DNA of 64,000 nt from Herbaspirillum sp. 3R11. GTDB taxonomy: Bacteria > Pseudomonadota > Gammaproteobacteria > Burkholderiales > Burkholderiaceae_D. The notes beneath the pieces are model-generated. The model worked only from the letters and a program-made list of their open reading frames with translations. It was not told the origin of the DNA and did not search any database. The stretch is from assembly GCF_004563925.1 (NCBI RefSeq), contig NZ_SPNJ01000002.1, positions 248,001-312,000 of the forward strand, written 5' to 3'. The translations under genes were made by a program, and so were the position numbers. Below, piece after piece: positions 1 through 11,421 of the stretch. Each line of letters opens with the position of its first letter. Positions within the stretch are counted from its first letter, which is position 1.

Positions 1-491
1 AGGTCACCAAGCAGGAGCGTACCGAGCTGTCGCCGGGCCAGTCCTCCGATCCGAACAAGCCGCTGTACGGCAACAAGGACGTCGCCAAGGAAGCCCCGCC
101 GGCGCCGAAGGCTCCCGACCAGGACAAGCCTGCGCCGGAAGCCAAGAAGCCCGACACGCCGAAGGTCGATGTGCCGAAGGACAAGGACAAGCTGGCAGCC
201 ATCACCAAGGAACAGCCGGCCAAGGCCGACAAAGCCGAGACCGCGGTGGATGACAAATGGACGTATTTCCTGCAGACCGGCGCCTTCCGTGAACAGGCCG
301 ACGCCGAAAACGCGCGCGCCAAGCTGGCGCTGCTCGGTTTTGAAGCCAAGGTCAGCGAGCGGCCTTCCGATAACGGCACCTTGTACCGTGTACGGATTGG
401 CCCGATCGGCCAGCAAGAGACAGTGAACCGCATGCGCAGCAAGTTGTCTGATAACGGCGTCGATGCCGCCATCGTCCGCATACCAAAATAA
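1..491 (+). CDS. SPOR-domain protein, 5' end outside window
   Basis: The frame is open from base 3 of the window to the stop at 489-491, so only the C-terminal part is present and the start codon lies upstream. The visible protein is first a low-complexity Lys/Pro/Ala/Asp linker (to about base 230) and then a compact domain with the SPOR pattern: a WTYFLQTGAF strand, ENARAKLALLGFEAKV, and YRVRIGP near the end. SPOR domains bind denuded glycan strands of septal peptidoglycan, so a periplasmic, membrane-anchored FtsN/DedD-like division or cell-wall protein is expected; the anchor would be in the missing N-terminus. dsbA follows in the same direction, an arrangement I associate with Burkholderiales. 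The exact paralogue cannot be decided. Confidence 0.85.
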   Translation, partial: VTKQERTELSPGQSSDPNKPLYGNKDVAKEAPPAPKAPDQDKPAPEAKKPDTPKVDVPKDKDKLAAITKEQPAKADKAETAVDDKWTYFLQTGAFREQADAENARAKLALLGFEAKVSERPSDNGTLYRVRIGPIGQQETVNRMRSKLSDNGVDAAIVRIPK

Positions 492-579
492 GGGCCGTTG
501 TTGCCGCGATTCAAATGCCGCGGCATGGCGGTCCGCCATCATATTTATTGTCGAATACCTTGAGAAGGGGTTAAGAATT

Positions 580-1290
580 ATGCGTTTGTTCCGTCATGCT
601 CTCGCTGCCATCAGTCTGGGTTTGCTGGCCATCTCGGCCGGCGCATCACCCGCCAATCCACAGAACGGCACCGATTACCGTACGCTGGAGCAAGCCCAGC
701 CGACCGAGTCGGGCAAGAAGATCGAAGTCACCGAATTTTTCTGGTACAGCTGCCCGCATTGCGCGGCCTTTGATCCGGCGCTGACGGCGTGGGTCAAGAA
801 GCAGGGCGACAAGATTGTCTTCAAGCAAGTGCCGGTCGCCTTCCGCGAATCGTTCATCCCTCAGCAAAAGCTGTACTACGCGCTCGAAGCGATGGGCAAG
901 ACCGCGGAAATGAATCCGAAGATTTTCCAGGCCATCCACGTTGACCGCCAACGCGTCGACACCGACAAGACCATTCTGGAGTTCATCGAGAAGCAGGGCA
1001 TCGACAAGCAGAAATTCACTGACCTGTACAACTCCTTCGGTGTTCAGACCAAGGTGCGTCGCGCCTCGCAGCTGCAGGAAGCGTACAAGATCGACGGCGT
1101 GCCGACCATCGCCATCGACGGTCGTTACCTGACCTCACCGTCGATCGCCGGCGCCTCCATGGCCAACCAGCCCGAGTCCATGCAGCAAGCCGCATCGCTG
1201 CAGGTGATGGATCATCTGCTGACCAAGCTGGCGGCGGAAAAAGGCGCCGAGAAACCAGTCGAAGCAGCCAAGCCTGCCAAGAAGAAATAA
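580..1290 (+). CDS. dsbA: Periplasmic thiol:disulfide interchange protein DsbA
   Basis: 236 aa. Thioredoxin-fold oxidase that introduces disulfides into exported proteins in the periplasm and is reoxidised by DsbB. It has an N-terminal signal peptide (MRLFRHALAAISLGLLAIS...AGAS), the active site CPHC at residues 58-61 and the cis-proline loop GVPT with Pro175. I chose the ATG at 580 because TGAGAAGGGG sits just upstream and the signal peptide begins here; the frame is open further upstream but that extension is not signal-like. A Lys/Ala-rich tail ends the protein. It is followed by a strong terminator, so it closes the transcription unit that contains the SPOR gene. Length is a little above the E. 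coli protein. Confidence 0.95.
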   Translation: MRLFRHALAAISLGLLAISAGASPANPQNGTDYRTLEQAQPTESGKKIEVTEFFWYSCPHCAAFDPALTAWVKKQGDKIVFKQVPVAFRESFIPQQKLYYALEAMGKTAEMNPKIFQAIHVDRQRVDTDKTILEFIEKQGIDKQKFTDLYNSFGVQTKVRRASQLQEAYKIDGVPTIAIDGRYLTSPSIAGASMANQPESMQQAASLQVMDHLLTKLAAEKGAEKPVEAAKPAKKK

Positions 1291-1307
1291 GCTTCACCGC
1301 GCTGAAC

Positions 1308-1345
1308 ACGGTCCGTCGCTCGCGAGAGGACGGACCGTTTTTATT
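1308..1345 (+). terminator. Rho-independent terminator after dsbA
   Basis: A perfect 10-bp stem (1308-1317 with 1329-1338) is followed by a T run at 1338-1342. It lies 17 bases after the dsbA stop and before the SDR gene. Confidence 0.9.
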
Positions 1346-1381
1346 GGCGCATACGGATCACAATTGAACGGAAGGGGTTGC

Positions 1382-2155
1382 ATGCAGCGAGTCTTCATCA
1401 CCGGCGCATCAAGCGGCATCGGCGCCGCATTGGCCTCAGCCTACGCACAGCAAGGCGCCGTGCTGGGCCTGGTCGCACGCCGCCGCGACATGCTCGAGCA
1501 GTTGCGCGTCGGACTCGCCAATCCCGAGCGCCATCACCTGTACGTGCTCGACGTCACCGACCACGCCGCGTTGCAACAGGCGGCGCAGGACTTCATCGCC
1601 GCAACCGGCGGCATTGAGGTGGTGATCGCCAACGCAGGCATCTCGCAAGGCACGCTGACCGAGTTTGCCGAAGACATCCCGGTGTTCGAGCGCATCATCG
1701 CCACCAACGTGACGGCCACGGTCGCGACCTTCCATCCGTTCATCGCCGCAATGAAGCGCCAGCCGCGACCGCAGGACTGCCGGCTGGTCGGCATCGGCAG
1801 CGTGGCCGGTATCCGCGGCCTGCCCGGCGCCGAGGCGTATAGTGCATCGAAGGCGGCGGTCATCAGCTATTGCGAATCGCTGCGCATCGAGTTGCGCGCC
1901 AGCGGCATCAAGGTAGTGACGATTGCGCCCGGCTACATCGATACGCCGATGACGCAGGTCAATCACTACCGCATGCCCTTCCTGATGCCGGTGCAGAAAT
2001 TCGCGGCGCGCGCGTTGGCCGCGATCGCCGCCGGCGACAGCTATCGCGTGATCCCGTGGCAGATGGGTGTGGTCGCCAAACTGCTGCGTCTGTTACCCAA
2101 CAGCGTGTACGACTTCGCGTTTTCCAAAGCGCCGCACAAGAAACGCAATCCCTGA
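1382..2155 (+). CDS. Short-chain dehydrogenase/reductase (SDR)
   Basis: 257 aa classical SDR. The Rossmann motif TGASSGIG is at residues 7-14, NAG follows in the fourth strand, and the catalytic pair is Y153/K157 (YSASK) with a serine in GIGSVAG. These show an NAD(P)-dependent oxidoreductase; the substrate cannot be read from sequence. The ATG at 1382 is preceded by GGAAGGGG; a TTG 18 bases upstream is in frame but would sit before this ribosome site. A C-terminal extension of about 60 residues ends in KKRNP, seen in membrane-peripheral SDRs of the YqjQ/DltE-like type. The gene lies only 12 bases before fmt and probably shares a transcript with it. Confidence 0.88.
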   Translation: MQRVFITGASSGIGAALASAYAQQGAVLGLVARRRDMLEQLRVGLANPERHHLYVLDVTDHAALQQAAQDFIAATGGIEVVIANAGISQGTLTEFAEDIPVFERIIATNVTATVATFHPFIAAMKRQPRPQDCRLVGIGSVAGIRGLPGAEAYSASKAAVISYCESLRIELRASGIKVVTIAPGYIDTPMTQVNHYRMPFLMPVQKFAARALAAIAAGDSYRVIPWQMGVVAKLLRLLPNSVYDFAFSKAPHKKRNP

Positions 2156-2167
2156 ACGAGCAAGACC

Positions 2168-3133
2168 ATGAAAATCATCTACGCCGGAACCCCCGAATTC
2201 GCCGCCGTCGCGCTGGAGGCGCTGTATGCCGCAGGCCACGACATCACCCTGGTGCTGACCCAGCCCGATCGCCCCGCCGGCCGCGGCATGCAGTTGCATG
2301 CCTCGCCCGTGAAGCAATGTGCGCTGGCGCACGGCACGCCGGTGGCGCAGCCGGTGTCGCTGCGCCTGGACGGCAAATATCCGGACGTCGCACGCGAGGC
2401 GCATGAGCTGCTGCGCAACACGCCGCACGACCTCATGATCGTCGCCGCCTACGGCCTGATCCTGCCGCGCAGCGTGCTGGATATTCCGCGCCTGGGTTGC
2501 ATCAATATCCACGGCTCGCTGCTGCCGCGCTGGCGCGGCGCGGCGCCGATCCATCGCGCCATCGAAGCCGGCGACAGCGAAACCGGCATTACCATCATGC
2601 AGATGGAAGAAGGACTCGACACCGGTCCGATGCTGCTGATCGAGTCGCTGCCGATCGCTGCCGACGACACCACCGCCAGCCTGCACGACAAGCTGGCGGC
2701 GCTGGGCGGCAAGATGATCGTCGACGCGGTGCACAAGCTGGAACTGGGTGAGTTGCCGGCCACGCCGCAACCGGACGAAGGCGCCAACTACGCCGCCAAG
2801 GTCGGCAAGGAAGAAGCCGCGCTGGATTTCACCCAGCCGGCTGAAGTGCTGGCGCGCAAGATCCGCGCATTCAATCCTTTCCCGGGCGCATCGGCGCAGT
2901 TTCCAACATCTGCAGGAGATGTCACCGTCAAGCTGTGGCAGGCGCAGGCGCTGACTGAAAAGACGGCAGCGGCGCCCGGCAGCATCCTCGCCGCCAATGC
3001 GCACGACGGCGTCAAGGTAGTCTGCGGCGACGGCGTGCTGCACATTACGGAATTGCAAAAACCCGGCGGCAAGCGTTTGCCGGTGGCAGAATTCCTCAAG
3101 GGATTTGCACTGGCAGACGGCACGTTCCTATAG
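2168..3133 (+). CDS. fmt: Methionyl-tRNA formyltransferase
   Basis: 321 aa, normal length for the family. It transfers the formyl group of 10-formyl-tetrahydrofolate to Met-tRNA(fMet) for translation initiation in the cytosol. The N-terminal formyltransferase domain carries the catalytic residues N113, H115 ([12 protein letters not shown]) and D151 (DTGPM); the C-terminal OB-like tRNA-binding domain starts near residue 210. The usual partner def (peptide deformylase) is not next to it: the upstream neighbour is an SDR gene. The ATG at 2168 begins the canonical [12 protein letters not shown]. Confidence 0.97.
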   Translation: MKIIYAGTPEFAAVALEALYAAGHDITLVLTQPDRPAGRGMQLHASPVKQCALAHGTPVAQPVSLRLDGKYPDVAREAHELLRNTPHDLMIVAAYGLILPRSVLDIPRLGCINIHGSLLPRWRGAAPIHRAIEAGDSETGITIMQMEEGLDTGPMLLIESLPIAADDTTASLHDKLAALGGKMIVDAVHKLELGELPATPQPDEGANYAAKVGKEEAALDFTQPAEVLARKIRAFNPFPGASAQFPTSAGDVTVKLWQAQALTEKTAAAPGSILAANAHDGVKVVCGDGVLHITELQKPGGKRLPVAEFLKGFALADGTFL

Positions 3134-3164
3134 GGTAGACAAGGCAGTTTTTCGCGGAGGGGCA

Positions 3165-4070
3165 ATGGATCAACTGGCGGCAATGCGCATCTTCAGGCGC
3201 GTGGTGGAAAGCGGTGGTTTCTCGGCCGCCGCCGACGCGCTCGACATCTCGCACACGGTGGTGTCGCGCCAGGTGCGCCAGCTCGAAGAGCTGCTCGGCG
3301 CGCAGTTGCTCAACCGCACCACGCGGCGCTTCTCGCTGACCGAAGTCGGCCAGCTTTATTACCAGCGCTGCATCGACATCATCGACCAGGTCGAAGACGC
3401 CGCGCGCGTGGTCTCGCATCATCATGCGCGGCCGGCCGGCGTCCTGCGCATCAATGCGCCGATGGTGTTCGGCACGCTGGAAATGCCCAACTGGCTGCCG
3501 CAATTCATGCAGGCGTATCCCGAGCTGAAAGTCGACGTGGTCTGCAACGACCGCTTCGTCGACCTCATCAGCGAAGAGTTCGACGTCGGTCTGCGCATCA
3601 CGCGCGCGCTGCCCGATTCGACGCTGGTGGCCAAGCGGCTGACGGTCAGCGACATGGCTTTGGTGGCGACGCCCGCCTATCTGGAAAAACACGGTACGCC
3701 GCGCGAACCCAAGGACTTGCAGCAGCACAATTTCCTGGCGTATTCGCTCGCGCTGCAAACCACCGAGCTGGTGTTCACCGGTCCCGACGACCGCGAGCAG
3801 CTGGTCAGCCTGAGCGGCAATGTCCAGGCCAACACCGGCCTGATCGTCTGCGCTGCCGCCCGCGCCGGCATGGGCATCACGGCATCGGCCACCTTCGTCG
3901 TGCACGAGGATCTGCGGCGCGGCGCGCTGGTGGAAGTGCTGCCCGAATATCGCCTGCAGTCGCGCGACCTGTATGTGCTGTATCCGCAGAACCATCATCT
4001 CTCGCCCAAGGTGCGCGCGTTCGTCGATTTCCTGGCGGACTATTACGCCACGCCGCGCTGGCCCGTATAG
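3165..4070 (+). CDS. LysR-family transcriptional regulator
   Basis: 301 aa. Winged helix-turn-helix at residues about 1-60 (MDQLAAMRIFRRVVESGGFS, then SHTVVSRQVRQLEELLGAQL) followed by the periplasmic-binding-protein-like effector domain. The ATG at 3165 was chosen because GCGGAGGGG precedes it and the HTH begins there; an in-frame ATG at 3105 would overlap the end of fmt and add residues foreign to the family. It reads toward the cupin and isochorismatase genes, which are convergent and separated from it by a bidirectional terminator. LysR regulators usually control a divergent neighbour, but fmt is upstream and co-directional, so the target is unclear. Confidence 0.93.
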   Translation: MDQLAAMRIFRRVVESGGFSAAADALDISHTVVSRQVRQLEELLGAQLLNRTTRRFSLTEVGQLYYQRCIDIIDQVEDAARVVSHHHARPAGVLRINAPMVFGTLEMPNWLPQFMQAYPELKVDVVCNDRFVDLISEEFDVGLRITRALPDSTLVAKRLTVSDMALVATPAYLEKHGTPREPKDLQQHNFLAYSLALQTTELVFTGPDDREQLVSLSGNVQANTGLIVCAAARAGMGITASATFVVHEDLRRGALVEVLPEYRLQSRDLYVLYPQNHHLSPKVRAFVDFLADYYATPRWPV

Positions 4071-4085
4071 GCAGACGCCCAGACG

Positions 4086-4121
4086 AAAAAGGCTGCACCC
4101 GCAAAGGTGCAGCCTTTTTTT
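4086..4121. terminator. Bidirectional terminator between LysR gene and cupin gene
   Basis: A 9-bp GC-rich stem (4091-4099 with 4106-4114) is flanked by AAAAA on the left and TTTTTTT on the right, so it can end transcripts from both converging genes. Confidence 0.9.
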
Positions 4122-4151
4122 CATTCATGCAGCGAATTTACTCTTCATCGA

Positions 4152-4604
4152 TTACTTCTTCTCGACCGGCACCAGGTCAAAGTGATCGGCCTGGTACTGG
4201 AACAACAGGCAGTCCTCGCCCTTGGCGCAGCCGCTGTAGTGCGGCATGTTGGCCGGCAGGTTGTAGAACGAACCGGCCGGATACTCGATGCGCTTGCCGT
4301 CGATGACGGCGTAGAACGTACCTTTCAACACCACGGTCGGCAGGTTTTGCGTGTGCAGGTGGTAAGGATTGTCCTTGCCCGCCGGGAAGATGACGAAGGC
4401 ATCGTAAGCACCCTTGCCGGTGATGCTGCCGCGCACGTCGGCCACCTTGATGCCGCCGGTGCCGGGCAGTTCGCGCCACTTCAGGTCGGCGGCCGGGAAG
4501 GAAACCAGCGGCTGGACGGCAGGCTTGCCGGCTTTGATGTTGTTGTCTGCGAAGCTGGCGCCGGCGGCGACCAGCAACAGCAAGGCGATTGCGATGCGTT
4601 TCAT
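4152..4604 (-). CDS. Exported small cupin-domain protein
   Basis: 150 aa. The first about 19 residues (MKRIAIALLLLVAAGASFA) form a Sec signal peptide, so the protein is periplasmic. The rest is a single cupin barrel: a metal-site motif around HLHTQNLPTVVLKG and a second conserved block YPAGSFYNLPANMPHYSG. Such proteins bind a metal and a small ligand, but no activity can be assigned. There is a good ribosome site (AAAGGAACACC) before the ATG. It lies 36 bases downstream of the isochorismatase-type gene on the same strand, so the two probably form an operon. Two cysteines (in GCAKGEDCLL) near the C-terminus could form a disulfide. Confidence 0.8.
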   Translation of the reverse strand: MKRIAIALLLLVAAGASFADNNIKAGKPAVQPLVSFPAADLKWRELPGTGGIKVADVRGSITGKGAYDAFVIFPAGKDNPYHLHTQNLPTVVLKGTFYAVIDGKRIEYPAGSFYNLPANMPHYSGCAKGEDCLLFQYQADHFDLVPVEKK

Positions 4605-4640
4605 GGTGTTCCTTTGAATGTGGGGATTTACGGCAAAGAG

Positions 4641-5252
4641 TTACTGCACTTGCAGTTCAAGAATGGCGCTTGTATCGAGCACATCGCCGAAAGTGTCGGC
4701 GATGGTCGTCAACGCACCGCGATGCAGGACGTCGTGCGTGATCACACCGCCGCCCGGTGCATCGAGGTCGCGTGTGGCCGAGGCGTCGGCGGCGACGATC
4801 ACGTCGTAGCCCGCGGGGACCGCATCGCGTGCGGCACCGGCCACGCAGGCATGCGTCATCAGGCCGGCGATGATCAGCGTCTTGACGCCGGCGGCTTTCA
4901 GTTGCGCGTCGATGTCGGTGGTCGGGAACACGCTGACCGAGCTCTTCTGCACCACGCGATGGTGGGCGGCCGGCTGGATATCCTTGTGGATGGCGACGGT
5001 ATCGCCGTCCACCGCAAAGATCGGCGTGCCGGACGGTGTCACGTGCTGGACGTGGAACACCGGCATGCTGTGGCGATCGGCAAAGGCAATCAGGCGTTTG
5101 GCGTTGTTCATTGCCGCCATGCCGTCGGGGATCGGCATCTTGCCGCTGAAGTATTCGTTCTGAAAATCAATGACCAGCAGCGCGGTGCTGGCGGCTTGCA
5201 GCGCAACCGGTGCAGCAGCGCCCGCGATGGTGCGGATGGTGGGGTGGGACAT
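4641..5252 (-). CDS. Isochorismatase-like cysteine hydrolase
   Basis: 203 aa. The catalytic triad of the family is visible: D29 (LLVIDFQNEYF), K103 (VVQKSS) and C136 (GLMTHACVAGAARDA), with the cis-peptide segment just before the cysteine. The family hydrolyses small amides or vinyl ethers (nicotinamide, N-carbamoylsarcosine, isochorismate); which applies here is unknown. No siderophore genes are nearby, arguing against true isochorismatase. Start is the ATG behind AGGAGAAGAAC. It is the first gene of a probable two-gene unit with the exported cupin protein. Confidence 0.88.
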   Translation of the reverse strand: MSHPTIRTIAGAAAPVALQAASTALLVIDFQNEYFSGKMPIPDGMAAMNNAKRLIAFADRHSMPVFHVQHVTPSGTPIFAVDGDTVAIHKDIQPAAHHRVVQKSSVSVFPTTDIDAQLKAAGVKTLIIAGLMTHACVAGAARDAVPAGYDVIVAADASATRDLDAPGGGVITHDVLHRGALTTIADTFGDVLDTSAILELQVQ

Positions 5253-5300
5253 GTTCTTCTCCTGGGTTGAAAGCGACAGGACGAAGAGTAGGTGAACAAG

Positions 5301-5324
5301 CGCCGCGCCAACAGTAGCGCGGCG
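5301..5324. repeat. GC-rich inverted repeat, possible terminator
   Basis: Perfect 8-bp arms (5301-5308, 5317-5324) with an 8-base loop lie between the glycosyltransferase gene and the isochorismatase gene. There is no T run on either side, so a termination role is only possible. Confidence 0.4.
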
Positions 5325-5448
5325 TCACAAGATATGTGCGGAATTTGCACAGATGGATTGCCTGGAGGCTTTCCGGTGCGGGACGAGAAGCGGATGTTGC
5401 TCATGGTCGACATCTGCCGACCCACGGCCTGACGATGAGGCTAAGTGA

Positions 5449-6234
5449 TCAAAGCAATTCTTGCGGCAAATCGAGACCCAGCTGCCGCAGCATGTCTTTC
5501 CGGCGCGCTTTGACATCGTCGTCAGGGATCGGCCATTTGCGATAGATCGACAAGAAGTCCAAAGCGATCGAGCCGCTGGTCTTGGCGTCGTTGTTGCGGC
5601 TCTCGCCCGTATTGATATGAACCACCGGACCGGAGATGTCGAGGAAGTTGAAATCGTGTTTCAACACCAGCGACAGCAGGTATTCCCAGTCTTCGTGGCT
5701 GTCCAGGTTGGCGTCGAAACGGTTCTGTTTCGCCATCGAGGCCGGTAGGACGATGGCGTTGTTGGGAATGAAGTTGCTGACCAGCAGGGTGCTGATCTCC
5801 GTTGTGCCGAGTGGCATCTCGGTCGATGAAATCGTCTGCATGTCATGCGGTGTGCGGATTTCCTTCAATTGCGTGTAGTTGACGTAATTGATTGCGTCGT
5901 TGCGAAAGCCCGGCACATTGGTCAGGTCTGCAAGGAAATTCTCACGATAGCTGTCGTCGTCGTCGAGGTACAAAATGTAATTGCCTCTGGCGTGATGGAC
6001 GCCGGCATTGCGCGTCTCCGCGGGGCCTTTGGTATGCGGCAGGACCAGGAAAATATCGTCTTCACGCAGGAACCGGGCTGCGGTTTCCTTGGTTTCCAGG
6101 CTGCCTTCGTCGGCCACCAGGACAATTTCAAAGTCGGTGAAGGTCTGGGCGAGGACCGAGGTTAGCGCACGTGTCAACGTTTGCGGTCGTTTGTGCGTCG
6201 TGATCACGATGGAGAACAAGGGTGTTTTGGCCAT
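5449..6234 (-). CDS. Family 2 glycosyltransferase
   Basis: 261 aa GT-A fold transferase. The nucleotide-binding start SIVITTHKRPQTLTRALTSV and the acidic DXD-type motif YLDDDDSY are visible, followed by an acceptor region with HEDWEYLL. It would transfer a sugar from an NDP-sugar to a surface glycan or lipid; donor and acceptor are unknown. It stands alone, far from the glycan cluster at 38-54 kb. The gene has no strong ribosome site (AGCAAAG). It ends 196 bases before the isochorismatase gene. Confidence 0.85.
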   Translation of the reverse strand: MAKTPLFSIVITTHKRPQTLTRALTSVLAQTFTDFEIVLVADEGSLETKETAARFLREDDIFLVLPHTKGPAETRNAGVHHARGNYILYLDDDDSYRENFLADLTNVPGFRNDAINYVNYTQLKEIRTPHDMQTISSTEMPLGTTEISTLLVSNFIPNNAIVLPASMAKQNRFDANLDSHEDWEYLLSLVLKHDFNFLDISGPVVHINTGESRNNDAKTSGSIALDFLSIYRKWPIPDDDVKARRKDMLRQLGLDLPQELL

Positions 6235-6293
6235 GACTTTGCTGGGTTATCCGGATGGAACTGCAAGATGAGCCAGTTTCTCACGCTTTTTAT

Positions 6294-6317
6294 CCCTGAA
6301 TCCTCTCGAATTCAGGG
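6294..6317. repeat. Inverted repeat between nucleosidase and glycosyltransferase genes
   Basis: Arms CCCTGAAT (6294-6301) and ATTCAGGG (6310-6317) are perfect complements with an 8-base loop. It lies downstream of the nucleosidase gene but lacks a T run in that direction. Confidence 0.4.
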
Positions 6318-6381
6318 GAAAAACCAATGTATTCGTGGGTTTGCCTATTCTAAAACTCCAACGGTGCCTTCACAAATTGCG

Positions 6382-6945
6382 TCAATCACCGCGAATTTGT
6401 GCAAACGCCTTCCAAAACAGCTCGGCGCCACGGTGAACGTTGTCGTTCCAATGATCGGCCGCGTTGCCGTCGGCAGCATCCGTGATGAACTTGAATGCCC
6501 GCCAGGGGACGCCATATCGATGGCAGGTGTGGGCGATGGCGAACAGTTCCATATCGACAACATCCACGCCTTGTTGGACCAGCCATGGATCGGCGGCGGT
6601 GACAAAGCTGTCGCCGGTGCCGCAGCGGGCATCGCCGTAGCCGGAGGTGTAGCAGCTCGGCTCGTCCGACAGGGGCGTCACGCCGCGCGCGGCCAGCGGA
6701 ATGGCCAGCATGTCGCGCTGGATGACGCTGGCGATGTCGAGCAGGCCGTCGCGGTCCGGATTGATCTTGCCCGCCGTGCCGAAATTGATCACCAGCTGCG
6801 GCCGGTGCTGCAGAATCGCCGCTGTGGCGGTCGAGGCGGCGTTGACTTTGCCCACGCCGGTATAGATTACGTCCACACCGGCTGGAGCGGCTGCGGCGTT
6901 GAGTTCCGAGGCAAGGGCGGTCAGCACCAGGATTTTTTGTGTCAT
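6382..6945 (-). CDS. 5'-methylthioadenosine/S-adenosylhomocysteine nucleosidase-like protein
   Basis: 187 aa. Nucleoside-phosphorylase-like fold: [17 protein letters not shown] at the start, the glycine-rich TGVGKVNAA and NFGTAG, then [13 protein letters not shown], which matches the ME-containing substrate loop of MTA/SAH nucleosidase, and ITDAADGNA holding the catalytic aspartate. It would cleave adenine from SAH or MTA. At 187 aa it is clearly shorter than the roughly 230 of E. coli Mtn, so a related nucleosidase is possible. I chose the ATG at 6945 behind GAGAAG; the frame extends another 37 codons into the metH promoter region. It is divergent from metH, fitting a role in recycling products of methylation. 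Confidence 0.78.
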   Translation of the reverse strand: MTQKILVLTALASELNAAAAPAGVDVIYTGVGKVNAASTATAAILQHRPQLVINFGTAGKINPDRDGLLDIASVIQRDMLAIPLAARGVTPLSDEPSCYTSGYGDARCGTGDSFVTAADPWLVQQGVDVVDMELFAIAHTCHRYGVPWRAFKFITDAADGNAADHWNDNVHRGAELFWKAFAQIRGD

Positions 6946-7017
6946 TGCAACTTCTCGATATCCGTTGTTTGGGTGGGAAGCGTGTCGGTCCGCCAAGGGT
7001 TTGGCAGGCGTTTCACG

Positions 7018-7023
7018 TATAAT
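7018..7023 (+). promoter_or_regulatory. Candidate -10 element of metH
   Basis: A perfect TATAAT lies 92 bases upstream of the metH start. No good -35 is present at 16-18 bases (AAGGGT at 17), so the promoter may depend on an activator. Confidence 0.45.
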
Positions 7024-7046
7024 TTCAAGTCTTAACCGATTGGATG

Positions 7047-7075
7047 AACCCGGCATGTTGCGTGACCGGGTTTTT
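7047..7075 (+). promoter_or_regulatory. Terminator-like hairpin in the metH leader
   Basis: Arms AACCCGG (7047-7053) and CCGGGTT (7066-7072) are followed by TTTTT ending at 7075. It sits between the candidate -10 and the metH start, so it would be transcribed in the leader and could attenuate metH. The SAH-riboswitch consensus was not recognised here. Confidence 0.5.
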
Positions 7076-7114
7076 GCATTCGGCTTGCATTATTCCACAT
7101 TGAAGATTCTCGCC

Positions 7115-10873
<3,759 letters not shown>

Positions 10874-10923
10874 TCGCGGTTTTCACTTACCCTTTTGTCC
10901 ATTCCGTTTTTTATTCTTGCGCC

Positions 10924-11199
10924 ATGATCGATTCCGCCGACAACGTCACCCACATGTTGCCCGTCACCGGGCCGATGCGCCTGAACTTCTTCACCGACCA
11001 GCCCGAGCTGGCGCGGCTGTTCGTCGCTGACCTGACCCAGGATTTGCTGGGCGACTGGATCGTCACGCAATGCTGGACCGGCAAACCGCAGGCGCGCGGC
11101 GGCGGTCGTGTGACCGTGGTCAATGACCAGGAAGCCGGCTTCCAGATGATCCGGAAGATCGCACAGAAGAAAGAAAAAGGCGGCTATCGCCTGGTCTGA
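10924..11199 (+). CDS. Small WGR-like domain protein
   Basis: 91 aa. After a short N-terminal stretch, residues about 25-91 resemble the WGR domain: FVADLTQDLLGDWIV, TQCWTGKPQARGGG in place of the WGRIG core, then a helix ending KKEKGGYRLV, close to the usual K..KGY ending. WGR domains occur in poly(ADP-ribose) polymerases and in small bacterial proteins linked to DNA; the function of stand-alone forms is not established. The core Trp-Gly-Arg is not kept exactly (CWTGK). The start at 10924 has no clear ribosome site; a later in-frame ATG near 10976 is possible. It lies 50 bases after metH and before a terminator, so probably co-transcribed with metH. Confidence 0.65.
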   Translation: MIDSADNVTHMLPVTGPMRLNFFTDQPELARLFVADLTQDLLGDWIVTQCWTGKPQARGGGRVTVVNDQEAGFQMIRKIAQKKEKGGYRLV

Positions 11200-11230
11200 G
11201 GTGGTCTTCGGATACGTGTCGACAGCTTGA

Positions 11231-11262
11231 AAACGGAGAGATTATTCTCTCCGTTTGCTTTT
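11231..11262 (+). terminator. Terminator after metH/WGR unit
   Basis: Perfect 10-bp stem (11231-11240 with 11247-11256), 6-base loop, followed by GCTTTTGC. It lies 31 bases after the WGR gene stop. The T run is short. Confidence 0.7.
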
Positions 11263-11421
11263 GCAGCATTGCTTTTTTGACCTCGTCTGCATGCCCGCGC
11301 GTCTCGTGTTAGGCTGTCCTCCGCTGTTAAATTGACGATAGTGTTGTTGCATTGACCATGCCGTCGCAAGTCAACAGCGGGAGACAAAAGACTATTCCTG
11401 AACGAGACGGAGAACCCGCGC

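Noticed and set aside
7024..7114. SAH riboswitch upstream of metH
   Set aside because: Would suit metH and the nucleosidase neighbour, but the conserved aptamer segments were not found; only a simple terminator hairpin is present.
6899..7114. Upstream extension of metH
   Set aside because: The open frame covers the promoter and the start of the divergent nucleosidase gene; homology starts at 7115.
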